Assembly: GCA_964036665.1 (NCBI GenBank)
Contig: OZ038530.1
Coordinates: 19,676,001-19,740,000 of the forward strand
DNA: 64,000 bases
Source of the DNA: Gordius sp. MW1
Taxonomy: Eukaryota > Nematomorpha > Gordioida > Gordea > Gordiidae
Direction: 5' to 3'
The position numbers and the translations under genes are program-made. Positions 1-13,200 of the stretch are shown here, one piece after another (position 1 is the stretch's first letter; each line of letters opens with the position of its first letter). Below the pieces are notes generated by a model, which had not been told where the DNA came from, did not search any database, and was given only the letters and a program-made list of their open reading frames with translations.

Positions 1-185
1 TCGCTTTCCCAATTTGTTTGAGGAAAGCGAGAGCCTCTGAACCTAGGTTGCCAATAGTGGTAGCCACCACGGGGCGGGGATGAAAACTGTATTGGTGAGA
101 GTTGAATATTTTTCGGTCTTTTCCCTCTCTGCCTTGATTATAAGGTTGGGAGAAGAGTTTGAGGGGACGAAGATGTCAACCGTAT
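1..185 (-). mobile_element. LINE reverse-transcriptase 3' fragment
   Basis: The minus strand reads HTVDIFVPSNSSPNLIIKAE, then REKTEKYSTL, and after a +1 shift near position 75 PRPVVATTIGNLGSEALAFL and KQIGK. This is the typical end of a non-LTR ORF (D-x2-VP ... E-EKTEKY ... PVVIGALG ... LK-IG). One frameshift is visible. The fragment is cut by the window edge. Confidence 0.5.
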
Positions 186-615
186 GTCAAATTTTATTAC
201 ACCCAGTAACATGCATCGGTCTTCGCAATTATTTATATAGTGTTTAGAAATGTTTTAAAAATGTTTTAGCCTTAATTTTGTAGACTTTTATCATAATTTA
301 AACGGCTAAAATGATGCTTTTTATTCATAAATTGTCGCAGTGTCTATCTTTTTAACATCCACAATATGGACAAAACATATCTTTAGTTTAAACATGCAAT
401 TGAAACGTTTAGGATGGTTTAACTTCATAAATATTATAGTATTTTCAAAATATTAATTGCAATTACAAAGGTAATTTAATTCCCTCACACTAGTTGATTA
501 TCAGCAAGTTTTTTTCTGAAGTGTGAAATGATGTTAAGGCAGGTATTTTGTATGATCAAAAGCTTAAACTTTATAGGTGTCTGACAAAATGGACATCTTT
601 TAGCATATTTGACGA
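186..615. other. AT-rich intergenic, nothing recognised
   Basis: No open frame, splice-bounded exon or repeat end recognised. Confidence 0.5.
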
Positions 616-786
616 CATGGGCGTAGCGTAGCCAGGATTGGATTTGGAGGAAGGAAATAATGATTTAGGTAGAGGCAAAATAATATTTTTTTCGAAATTT
701 TAAACAAAAATATGCGAATTTTTTAGGATTTTTTGGATTGAGAGGAGGGCAGTTCCCCTCCCGGTCAGCCCCTGGCTACACACCTG
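616..786. mobile_element. Family A hAT MITE
   Basis: It starts catgggcgtagc-gtagccagg and ends ctggctacacacctg. The interior has the family's 'aataatgatttaggtagaggcaaaa' type sequence in degenerate form. Confidence 0.7.
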
Positions 787-1173
787 TTTGGTGATTATAT
801 ACAGCAATTAAGGTTAATAAGTTTGATAGATGCTTCACAAATAATTTTAAATTAATATTAGGTGCAGTATTGACTTTATAATATATGAAAATAGCAAACT
901 TTTACTCAAAAATTAAAGCCAAAACAAATTAAAATTGTTTATTTTAAATCAGATTCATCAAATAAGTGGGCATCGTAACTTTATATATACATTTAATAAA
1001 AAATTACAATATATGGGTATAAAGGCATTGTATTATATTATCTTTATAATGTCATAAGCTATTATTGATTATCTAAATTAAAAATCTTGCCAATAACATG
1101 CTTTCTTTGATCATGGTATGATTCAACCTTAAGATTAGATTTCTAAACCTGAGATTCGTTATGAATATAAAAA

Positions 1174-1335
1174 ACTCGGGCCTTCGGCCCTCGTGGGAAG
1201 GGGGAGAAGGGAAGGGAAGAGGGGAAGGGAAGGGGGGACGACTCATCTGTACTTCGTATAAATGTATCATATTTGCTATGCAATTTATGGGCGAGAAAGG
1301 TGGGAAGGGGCGAGAATGCCTATAGGGGGGTATTA
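1174..1335. repeat. Polypurine block and hairpin start of composite repeat, copy 1
   Basis: A gggccttcggccc hairpin is followed by a GGGAAGG-rich polypurine tract (about 1196-1240) and ctatgcaatttatgggcgag. The same block occurs at 5407-5590 with a longer purine tract. Confidence 0.75.
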
Positions 1336-1599
1336 AATGACTAATGATTAATTAATTATTTATACAAATTTTTCATTATAGGCAAAATGTAATAAAGGCA
1401 AAATGTAATATAGGCAAGGGTTAGGGTTAGATTTAGTGTTTGCATCTAGTTGCGTATTACATTAGTTTTTATGGCCTTTAGAGATTATGGGTCTAACAAA
1501 CATTATATTATAAAACAACAAAATGTTAAGAATTTGCAGAATTGTTGGGAGAAATTTTTTGTTGAATTTGAACAATTTTTAATTAAAAAAATCAAAAAT

Positions 1600-3065
1600 T
1601 TGGCCAGGCCAATGGTCACTTTTTCTCTATTGGTCAGTACCAACAGATACTCTATAAGTCAATTATAGCCAAAAAAACGGAAAAAAAAATTTTGATGCTC
1701 ACTTTGGCCAATGGTCATTTTTTTCCATTGGTCAGCAGCCAGCACACGGTAAAAGTGGATATAAATTCATAAGAGTAAAAAAAACGAAAAAAAAATTTTC
1801 GAATCACATTTTGGCCAATGGTCATTTTTTTCCATTGGTCAGCAGCCAGGACACGGTAAAGTGGATATAAATTCATAATAGTCAAAAAAAAACGAAAAAA
1901 AAATTTTCGAATCACATTTTGGCCAATGGTCATTTTATTCCATTGGTCAGCAGTCAGCGGACGGCCAAAAAGTCATAATAGCAATGGTAGGAACAGGAAC
2001 AATCATAATAGTCAAAAAAAAACAAAAAAAATAATTTCGATTCACATTTTGGCCAATGGTCATTTTTTCCATCGGTCAGGAGCCAGCGGACGGCCAAAAA
2101 GTCATAATAGCAATGGTAGTAACAGGAACAATCATAATAGTCAAAAAAAACGAAAAAATAAACTCGGATTGACATTTTGGCCAATGGTCATTTTTTTCAT
2201 TGGTCAGCAGCCAACGGACGGCCAAAAAGTCTTATTATCAATGATAGTAACAAGAACAATCATAAGAGTCAAAAAAACTCCGGGATTCTAACCCAAAAAC
2301 TAGTTAAATTGCATAGCAATTAAAAGTAAACAACTTTTATTTATGTTTATTATATAACATTGGTCAGCAGCCAGCGGACGGCCAAAAAGTCATAATAGGA
2401 ATGGTAGAAACAGGAACAATCATAATAGTCAAAAAAAAACGAAAATAATAATTTCGATTCACATTTTGGCCAATGGTCATTTTTTTCATTGGTCAGCAGC
2501 CAGCGGACGGCCAAAAATTCTTATTATCAATGATAGTAACAAGAACAATCATAAGAGTCAAAAAAACTCCGGGATTCTAACCCCAAAACTAGTTAAATTG
2601 CATAGCAATTAAAAAGTAAACAACTTTTATTTATGTTTATTATATAACTAGTTAAATCGCATAGCATTAAAAGTAAACAACTTTTATCTAAAAAACTAGT
2701 TAAATTGCATAGCAATTAAAAGTAAACAACTTTTATTTATGTTTATTATATAACTAGTTAAATTGCATAGCAATTAAAAGTAAACAACTTTTATTTATGT
2801 TTATTATATAATAAATAATTTAACAAATCTTATATATAACACACCGAGGGAGATAGAGATGAGGGGTGGGGCACCTCTTATGCATAGCAATTAAAAATAA
2901 TACAGCGAGGGAGATAGAGATGAGGGGTGGGGCACCTCTTTCTCATGTATTAATTTAAAAAAGCGATAACCTAATATACCCAATGCAAATAGATAGGAGG
3001 GTAACGGACAGACATCGGACAACGGACAACAAAAAACGAGCCCATAAATTGCATAGCAATTAATA
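1600..3065. repeat. Composite tandem-repeat cluster, copy 1
   Basis: Units of roughly 130 bp carry ttttggccaatggtcatttt and ggtcagcagccagcggacgg. They are followed by about 60-bp units (actagttaaattgcatagca...) and then two gaggggtggggcacctctt units, a ggac-rich tract and cccataaattgcatagcaat. The same order appears at 6605-8232. Frames read through the units are repeat-encoded, not genes. Confidence 0.85.
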
Positions 3066-4200
3066 AAAAATAAGTATTGACCTAAAATAGAAAAACTGTT
3101 ATTTCTGTTTTTTTCCAGTAGCAACATCTGAAAAAACCAAAATTTTAATAATAGATAGACATTTTATTTACAATATCTTTAAAATATTGTCCACCAATTT
3201 TTTTTTTGTTTGAAAAATAATAAGGTCGTGATTATTGCTATTCGACTATTAATAAATGTCATTTCATTATCAAAACGAATTAAAATTAAAAATTGAAAGG
3301 CTATAAAAAATAACATTAAGCTAAGATATTTTTGTTTTAAATCTTTGAATTATACTAGCACTAAATAGCTTTTTAAGTAAGGACAACTCTATTTTTTCCT
3401 TTATAGGTATTATAATAAACTCTAATAAATTCAAATAAAACTAGTCAATAAATAATAGTCTTGCGATTTCAAATGGAGAAAAATAGTATGTTAATCGCTA
3501 TATCCTATATCTTAAATATAGAAATAATGCTGCTCAAAGTTGCAAAAATTGGCGTTTTTGACATTTATCAAGATGCTTACTGCGAACGCAAAGTGATAAA
3601 GTTAAAACTAACGGTTTTAGATGTAAAACTATTGGTGAAAATTTTCTGTAGGAGACTTTCAAACTTCAAGGGCTTAAACAGGTCTTGTTAAGTAGGTAGT
3701 CTATCATTTTAACTTTTGACTTAATAATTATACTATAAACCTTTGTTTAGTCTGAATCAATATTGAGAACTATATAAGCCTTAAAATTTCATTAATAACT
3801 TGTATAAAACTGTAGTTGACTCCAAATAAAATAACCCCTTAGCTATGAGGTTTAGCCATAAATAGGGGTTTAAGGCTCATCAAATTCAATTAGAAGCCAG
3901 GTATAAACATAAGTATGTAAGTTATTATACATGATTTATATCATATATTATGCAAACAAATTAATATTGTCTAAAGGTAAGTTCATATTTTAATATTGTC
4001 CTACCTCCAAATTTATTTTGCACCTTGGCAAATCCCTTGAAAACTACACAAATATTGAATTTATCTGTGAATATTATTTGATACACATTTCATTAACACA
4101 CCATATTTTTAATAATTTTGATTAAAAGCACTCTGTTCAATTATACAAAAACATATGATAATGGTTTTTTAATTTAAAATTTTGGCGTTCATACTTTCAA
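3066..4200. other. 5' flank of PTTG1IP-like gene
   Basis: AT-rich, with no recognised repeat or exon. It should hold the promoter and any 5' UTR of the gene starting at 4201; no specific element can be named. Confidence 0.4.
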
Positions 4201-4276
4201 ATGAATCAACTAATTTCCTTCTCAATCCTGGTGTTCTTGGTAGTGGCAACAGCATCAGTGGCAGATAATAGCTTTA
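4201..4276 (+). CDS. PTTG1IP: PTTG1IP-like exon 1: start and signal peptide
   Basis: ATG at 4201 opens MNQLISFSILVFLVVATASV, a classic hydrophobic signal peptide with small residues near a likely cleavage site after ATASV-A. Donor GTAAGA follows at 4277. It ends in phase 1. Confidence 0.82.
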
Positions 4277-7200
4277 GTAAGATAAGTTTATAAATAAACA
4301 AATTATATGTTATTAATTGATAAAAAACTTGCATGCTTTCAACTTTTAAATTTGACCCATACAGTATCTGCATTACAGTTTATAATGCATATGAGAACAT
4401 AGTTAAATTAATTATATTATATAGATCTAAAAAATTACCAATTTGCTATTTAATTTTGAAGTTGTTATCCCCTTGAAAAGCTAAATTTATGTTTTCAAAT
4501 TTGATTTATGTAATTTTCATTTTAGTGGATTGTGAAAAAATGTGAAGTAAAGTTATTTGGCTTAAAATTGTTTTATTATCTATTATACTTAAAATTGATA
4601 TAATGACTTCACAAAATGTACACTATTTTATTTAAAAATAGTATAAATCAAGATAATAATTATTTTAATTTATTTTCCTTAATATTTGAAATATTTTTAA
4701 ATGATCAAAGCCTTTGGCATGCAGCTTCTATTAGCTTATTTTAGCAAGTTTGCCTAGGCAGTAAATATTTGCAATGTCAATATAAGTCATTACCAATAGC
4801 TTTGCTTGACGCTTAAATCTTGCATAAATATTTACATTCCTATGCAAGTTATTAGTGCCTCAAATTGTAAGGTATTAGGAAATTTTTTAGGCTGATCAAA
4901 GCATGGCCCCTAAATATTTATTTTGGCATTCTGCAATACTATTCATAATTTTTTTTTGTAATATGTTGTTTAGAATAAGAAATTTTAGATTAAATTTTTT
5001 ATAATAACCACTAATATTTTAAAATTTGCTTTAATGAATAAGCATGCCTATCACACTTCAAAGTATATTATTTATATAACCTGATTTGTAATATTGATTT
5101 TAATGATTGCCACCATTAAATACTTACAAACCCTTGCAATAAAATTAATAAATGACTAAAAATTATTAGCTTTACATTAGTATTTCTATCTACAAATTAT
5201 TAATTTATAAGTGAGATTTTGCGTTTAAAATTACATGCCATTTGGTCATGAAAATGACTAAATTGCTTAATATGAAAAATTCTGAACCGTAGGATAGTGG
5301 ATCCATATAATCGTCTATTTTTCAAATTTAAAATAACATAGTGAATAATTTTAATGAAAGATTTAACCACAAATCATGCGTTTATTGAAAGAATATTATA
5401 AAATAAATACTCGGGCCTTCGGCCCTCGTGGGAAGGGGGAGAAGGGAAGGGGAGTAGGGGAAGGGAAGAGGGGAAGGGAAGAGGGGAAGGGGGAACTCTT
5501 CTATACTCCGTATAAACGTAGCATATTTGCTATGCAATTTATGGGCGAGAAAGGTGGGAAGGGGCGAGAATGCCTATAGGGGGTATTAGATGCAAAATAA
5601 TTAGTTAATTAGTTATAGGCCCTTGTAGGGGAGGACATAGGGTAATTATCAATGTTAACCAATTCAAAAACGAAAAAAAATTTCGATTTATTTGGCCAAT
5701 GGTCATTTTTTTATTGGTCAGTAGCCAGCGGGCGGTCAAAAATTCATATTATCATTGGTATTAACATGAACAAATATTAATTTAATTTAAAAAAATTAAA
5801 AAAAAAATTTGTCCCCTCACTGACTTGAACCCCACACCTCCAGTTCACAAGCCGGCGCTATAACCACTATACCATGCTGGCTTTAAAATAGTAGAAGTTA
5901 TTATGTTATTTATATAGATGATGAAATAATAAAGTTGTGTTTTATGTTTAGAAAATCAATATATATCGTCGGTCAGTAGCCAGCGGACGGTCAAAAAGTC
6001 ATATTATCAATGGTATTAACAAAAACAAAAAATTAATTTAATGTAAAAAAAAAATTAAAAAAAAGTTTTTTTTTAGTTTTAAAAAAGGGCTAAATTCTTA
6101 AACTACCAGCCCGATTCGCTCGAAACTTTACCCGTAGGTGCCCAGGGCGGCCGGGGGTAAAATAACCTTTTCAGATTCCTAAAATACCTTTTCATTTTAA
6201 AAATATCGGACATTTCCCTGCCACACGTGCGGTGTAATATCTATGACACGTAGAAAAATTTTACTAATTATATAAACTTACGCGCGCCATCTAATAAAGT
6301 ACAATTCGTGTCTGAGTTTAATAGTAGATTCAATTTAATTAGAAATAACGGGCTATGCTTATACCTTTGAAGGAGGTTTCGAATTTTGTGTTAGTTTCTA
6401 TCGATATATTTTATCGTAAATTAGAATCTAATACCTATATTATTTTTTTAAATATTACTTTTTAGGTTTTCTATGAAATCACAATCTAATTAAATGAAAT
6501 ATATTAACCCAATAAAAAAATATATATGCATTTATAAGGTTAAAAATATATATTACATAGTTGGCTGTCTGTTAGACCATCTATAATAAATTTTTAGGTT
6601 ATATATAAAATTTGGCCAATGGTCATTTTTTTCATTGGTAAGCAGCCAGGACACGGTAAAAGTGGATATAAATTCATAAGTCAAAAAAAACGAGAAAAAA
6701 AAAATTTCGAATCACATTTTGGCCAATGGTCATTTTTTCCATCGGTCAGGAGCCAGCGGACGGCCAAAAAGTCATAATAGCAATGGTAGTAACAGGAACA
6801 ATCATAATAGTCAAAAAAAAACGAAAAAATAAACTCGGATTCACATTTTGGCCAATGGTCATTTTTTTCCATTGGTCAGCAGCCAGCACACGGTAAAAGT
6901 GGATATAAATTCACAAGAGTAAAAAAAACGAAAAAAAAATTTTTGAATCACATTTTGGCCAATGGTCATTTTTTTCCATTGGTCAGCAGCCAGGACACAA
7001 TAAAAGTGGATATAAATTCATAATAGTCAAAAAAAACGAAATAAAAGTTTTCGAATCACATTTTGGCCAATGGTCATTTTATTTCATTGGTCAGCAGCCA
7101 GCGGACGGCCAAAAAGTCATAATAGCAATGGTAGGAACAGGAACAATCATAATAGTCAAAAAAAACGAAAAAAATAATTTCGATTCACATTTTGGCCAAT

Positions 7201-10200
7201 GGTCATTTTTTCCATCGGTCAGGAGCCAGCGGACGGCCAAAAAGTCATAATAGCAATGGTAGTAACAGGAACAATCATAATAGTCAAAAAAAACGAAAAA
7301 ATAAACTCGGATGCACATTTTGGCCAATGGTCATTTTTTTCATTGGTCAGCAGCCAACGGACGGCCAAAAAGTCTTATTATCAATGATAGTAACAAGAAC
7401 AATCATAAAAGTCAAAAAAAACTCCGGGATTCTAACCCAAAAACTAGTTAAATTGCATAGCAATTAAAAGTAAACAACTTTTATTTATGTTTATTATATA
7501 ACATTGGTCAGCAGCCAGCGGACGGCCAAAAAGTCATAATAGCAATGGTAGAAACAGGAACAATTATAGTAGTCAAAAAAAACGAAAAAAATAATTTCGA
7601 TTCACATTTTGGCCAATGGTCATTTTTTTCATTGGTCAGCAGCCAGCGGACGGCCAAAAATTCTTATTATCAATGATAGTAACAAGAACAATCATAAGAG
7701 TCAAAAAAAACTCCGGGATTCCAACCCCAAAACTAGTTAAATTGCATAGCAATTAAAAAGTAAACAACTTTTATTTATGTTTATTTATAACTAGTTAAAT
7801 TGCATAGCATTAAAAGTAAACAACTTTTATATTTATTATATAACCAAAACTAGTTAAATTGCATAGCAATTAAAAGTAAACAACTTTTATTTATGTTAAT
7901 TATATAACTAGTTAAATTGCATAGCACAACTTTTATCTATGTTTATTATATAATAGATAATTTAACAAATCTTATATATAACCATTATATAACACACCGA
8001 GGGAGATAGAGATGAGGGGTGGGGCACCTCTTATGCATAGCAATTAAAAATAACACAGCGAGGGAGATAGAGATGAGGGGTGGGGCACCTCTTTCTCATC
8101 CATTAATTTAAAAAAGCGATAACCTAATATACCCAATGCAAATAGATAGGGTAACGGACGACGGACGACGGACGACGGACGACGGACGACGGACGGACAC
8201 CAAAAAACGATCCCATAAATTGCATAGCAATTAAAAATTTGGTACCAATAAGCTATTAGAGCAATTTTAATTTTTTATTTGCCTTAGTCATTTAATTGTT
8301 TAGCCCTTTTTAATTTTGCATCAGCCTTAGCTTTTCCCACAAACTTTATAGTCTTTACACATTGTTTAACATAAATGGAGCTATACTTAATTTCCACATC
8401 ATTTGAAATTAAGTTTACTTCATAAAGTATTTAAGTTATTAGAGAGATATTTGATTTCTTAACTTATAATATAAATATAATGAATATCTTATGGTGACCT
8501 TTTAAGCCATTGAAATTATTTAATTCAATCATCAATGTAAATCCTCCCTATGATGGCACAGCGCTAATCAAAAGCAGTGCCACTGAGTTCAATGTCGAGC
8601 AACTTCCCTCCCAATATTTAAGAGGGTAAGGGGAGGGGTAGATTTCCCTACTCATAATCTAATAAAACATTGCTTTAGTCTGGCTTGGCGCGTGATACGA
8701 GCTTTACGTAACATAATCAATCGTAACTTTATCTATCGCTCGAGATAAAAATGCGATGTGCTATTTTTCAATAGTTTTTGTAAGTTGTCGTCTAGTTTTT
8801 TTTATCTTTCTTCGTACTTATCAAATGATGTTTTTTTTATATTGATCGAGTGAGGAGTCGTTTTACAGCGAGTTTGACTGTGAAGGGGGGGGGGGTTCTA
8901 GCTTTTTAAAAAATGTAGTGAGTAATGTGTCGTCATAAGAAAACTTTGCCGTAGCATAAATGACGCTCGAGTTACTAGTATATGGGATGAAATGCGACAT
9001 TGAACTTTTTGAGATTCTCCTCGAGGTATGAAAAATAATTTTTAAGCTTCAAGATAATTTTTATCGATATTATCTTTACAATTTGTAAAGCCCTATTTGC
9101 AAAAGAAATGGTTCAAGTTTTAGATTAAAATTGAAAGTATAAGTATTGAACGTTCAAGATATCGCAAACACGCGAATACATCCACTACTTATTAATCGTT
9201 TTAAGAAGGTATATAGATAGCTTTCGAAAATTCAATATGTGGGGGGGACACATGTGTCGTAAAAACGGCGGAGTTTTGTTTGGTCTACCTCTGGTTTTAT
9301 TCGACTAAACATAAAGAGCCTCAAAGATTTTAGTGGACCATTTGTCTTAGTCGACCTCTTTTTTTCAACCCGAATCCGACCCGAGAGCATTTTAGAATTT
9401 CAATCCGAACCCGACCCGGAAGAATATTAAAATTTTCAACCCGGAGCCTACCCAATCCGAAGACATTTCAAAATTTTCAGCTTCGGGTCACCCGTGCAGG
9501 TCTCTAGCCTCTAGGCATAACGGACAAGATTCGACCGTTAAATCTTGGTTAAATCAAAGAGAGACGCTACAAAACCCAGCCTTTTTTACGACACTAGGTG
9601 ACGTGACAGCAATCTCTCGTAGGTAATTTTAGTTTTAAAAACTGCTAGGATTAAAAAATATCTGAGCACACCACACATATCGTGAGGATCGTCGTATTTT
9701 AATGCAATTTAAAAACTTTCACTTCTATTTTTTGGCAAATTTTAAGTTATGTAAATGAGACGCATGAGCGCGCGCTAAAAAGAGAGTTGGTTTGCTAACG
9801 AATGCCTTTCTGCAGTTTAAAGCTATGTTGCCTGTTATGGAGTAAGCATTCAACCAACAACGACCTTGGACCTGGACACTTTGTCAAAATGGCTTTCACT
9901 TACTACTACCCCCCCCCCCCCGGCCCCTTCATTTTTCTCGTATGTTGTGACCACAGGTTTCTGAGGCACGATTCAAATTTTTAAACGGTCGACTGGGTTT
10001 TCTGTTTGATTAAGCGGATTCATTATTAATGCGTTGTTTATACACTCTTATTCATACCTTCTTATTAATAAGACCTTAATAAGGTATTTGTCATGTATCT
10101 TGGAAGCGGTGAATTGTGTTGAGAAGTTCCAAGTTCAATATAAATTTGAGCAAAATCTCGTTTTTAGGGAAATAATAAAAGTGAATTATTTTACAAGGTG

Positions 10201-13200
10201 AGATGCTTCATTCGCCCGAGGAGGATCTACTATAACGCTGAAATAAAGTCTTGAGTGGTAACTCGGTATTAATTTTCTTTTATCGCAATTATTTTTCGTA
10301 AAATAAATGCCACTTTCTTTATACACTTAGTGAGAGATGCTTAAGGGCTTGCCTTAATATCATGTTCAGATTTCGCGAATTAATCTTTGTCTAAATATCC
10401 TATTCAATTTCATGGGTCGAACTCGGTTGTAATTATTAATGATTTGTTTTTTGATAGCAAAAAACGTTTTTTTTTATTTATTTCAACTCTTGAGATTAAA
10501 TCCAAACTTTGCCGATACCTAAAAATATGAAGAAAAAAATTTCGCATCTTACAAAACCGCTGTCATGTTATGCGTGTGAAATGTATTATTCTGCTGTGAA
10601 TTTAAAGTTAAGACACGGCTACGTTATAAACCCGTACGACGATTTTTGCTGCCAAAATCCGATATTAAGACAAGCCCTAACAACATGTTAATTTTAGGAA
10701 TAATACTTCGAAATACCCTTTGTTTGCCTTTAATTTAAAGGCTTTTGTTTAGTCTTAACGCGCTTCCACTGTTTGATTTTTATCGATCTCTGGTGGTGGT
10801 GAGTAGGTTTCCTTAACGGAATGGTTTACTACATGCCCCCAGTAGAGGTGCATGTTAAATTTCACTATTAACCGGGTCATTGCAGGCCACACACCCCTAA
10901 GCACCCCTGCCTGTTTAATCGCCCCAACTGGAGAGAGATGGGGGGGGGGAGGAAGGGGGTGGTGTTTGTAATTTGATAGTAGCCAGCTAAGCCAACTTGA
11001 AGGGACATAAATTATTCTTTTACCTACCTGCCTACCTGCCTGCCTGCTTGTGCTTAAAATAGTGTAATTTGCGCGAACTTTGCCCCCCCCCGCGCTCTTC
11101 CGTCCGCCCTACCTTGTCTTTATTATACACGCTTAATTAATCGCTACGAGGCCTTCGAATAAATGCGAAAATATGCCCGACCCGAGCCCGGCCCCACTTT
11201 TTTGAAATGTAAATTCATGAAATGTTTATTCAGAATGCCTAGCACCATTAATTTAACATAAAATTAAAAAGATTTTGTCTCCTCTAAATAGCCTACTCAA
11301 CAAAGGAATTAAGTTAAATCTTTTAGCTAGATTTTGCCTCGGGTCGAGTTGCGAGTTGACCCATCAGACTCGACCCGAGCCCGAGCCCCGATTAAATATT
11401 AATTTTTGGTTCGAGCCCAGGCTTTGGACGTCCCGTGCAGGACTCTAGTTGTAACTCTACGTTTTCATAAATTTAAAGTATACGAAGTTTAGAGGAGTAG
11501 GACGAATTAAGGTTAGAGTTTGATGTCGGACCGGGCACGGGTCGGGCCCAAAATAAAATGGGATTTGGCCTCGGGCGGTCTAATAGTCGCTTATTTCAAT
11601 TACTAATGGGAAAATAGGACTCTCCTTCGTTTCATACGTATTAATAAACGCTTTTAAATCCAAAACATGGCCTATTAAAATGAGCGTTTTTGTGGACTTC
11701 AAGCGGGATTTGGTTAGATTTTTAGACAGCGTCTTGCACTTTCTCTCTCTCTCTCTCTCTCTCTGGTGAACGCGTGTCCAAAATGTCAATGTGTCTAATT
11801 ATAAAAAACTCAATTAGTCGCGACACTTTACTATCGCCTTTACCACGGTGTGTTAAATTAGAAATAAATTTAAAACTAATTATTCCCTCCCCCTTATAAT
11901 TATGGACTAGCTGAGATTTATAAGAACTGCGAGCTGACTAAAAGGAATGGCAAAGATTAAACTACTGAGAGGTATAGTCGACTTCAAATCGATCCCTTCG
12001 CCAAAGGACACACCCCGTACCATACTTTCATTAATACCTCTAGATAATTTTAATTGGAAAACCGATATTTTTAATTTTATCACACGCACGAAATTATATT
12101 TTAAAATGAAAGTGGACGATTATAAATCGATTTTGGCTGTATCGATTGAATTCCAATACCTCATAAATTATTAAAGGTTTTACAAGATTGCTTTTTCGAT
12201 TTTTGGAAAAACGTGAAATAATGAATGTAGCTTTACTTAAGGTTAGTAGCTAGCTAGACATCCGATATTAATTAATAAAAGCCTTGCTTAGACGTAAACT
12301 CGAACATGCCATTAAAAATTAAATTTTGAATTTTCCTCGCTCTTTGGCCATGAATCGTCACGCTACCTCCACAGAATTAATATGCAGCAGTGAATGTTTG
12401 TATATTAAAAAAACGGTGCCCTATCAGCTCGCCGAAACAGGGGACATTTTCTGATTGGTGCGAAAAATGTCCCCCAGCTTATTAACCCTAACCCCTCAAC
12501 CAATCACAAATTTGTTGACCTTTTTTAGCTGGGGGACATTATTTTCGGCGAGATTGTTTTCGGCGAGTTGACGGGCGACCTAAAAAAACAATTTTGAAGT
12601 CTTAGACCACCTGGCTTTAATGAACGCGATATGATTTAGCTTTTAGGCCAGCCATCATACTCGATAGATTTCATGTTGTAAACTATATTAGACGTTACTT
12701 TATAATAAATTTTTAAAGTAAAATATAAAATTTTGCCTCTAATTTTATCGAGTGTTTTATTAACATTTTATGTAAAAGATATAATTTAAGTTTTATTAAT
12801 TTTTTACCCCTTTTTTATTTTATATTGCTCAATTACATGATATTTTTAATTAGTAATTAATGTATATATTTGCTAAAATTTAAAACGTCTGACTTTAATT
12901 TTTTGTGCAAAATTTGAATTTTTTTGTAAATTTGGAGTGCAAAAGCTAAATTTTGACGCATTTTTTTTGAAAATATACAATTATTCAGCTACAGTTAAAT
13001 TCTTCAATTGAATTCGTATTGATTGAATTTCTTCACGTTATTTTTCGTATTTTTCGCTTTACTAACACGCACAAACACTTTCTTTTCTTTTAATACATCG
13101 CTTCTTTCCCCTTCTGCTCGTGCTGTGCTGTGTCGTGCGCTCTGTTCTTTGTGGTCTCGTCCTGATCATTGATGATTTTAGTCAAAAACGTATATGATAT

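Noticed and set aside
1926-2291. 121-residue open frame
   Set aside because: It reads through 130-bp tandem units; the protein simply repeats FHRSGASGRPKSHNSNG-type blocks and recurs in the second array.
1600-2820. CRISPR-like repeat array
   Set aside because: Units have no unique spacers, the setting is eukaryotic, and the units are minisatellites.
4526-4560. Candidate exon with Cys codons after TTTTAG
   Set aside because: In the required phase it meets a stop after six codons, and the real PSI exons were found at 13182 and 14059.
5811-5881. tRNA-His gene
   Set aside because: A and B boxes and a GTG loop are present, but the acceptor stem does not pair and it is joined to a repeat body, so it is a SINE head.
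12420-12600. Helitron terminus
   Set aside because: It has inverted ends on both sides and no CTRR end, so it fits a fold-back DNA element better.
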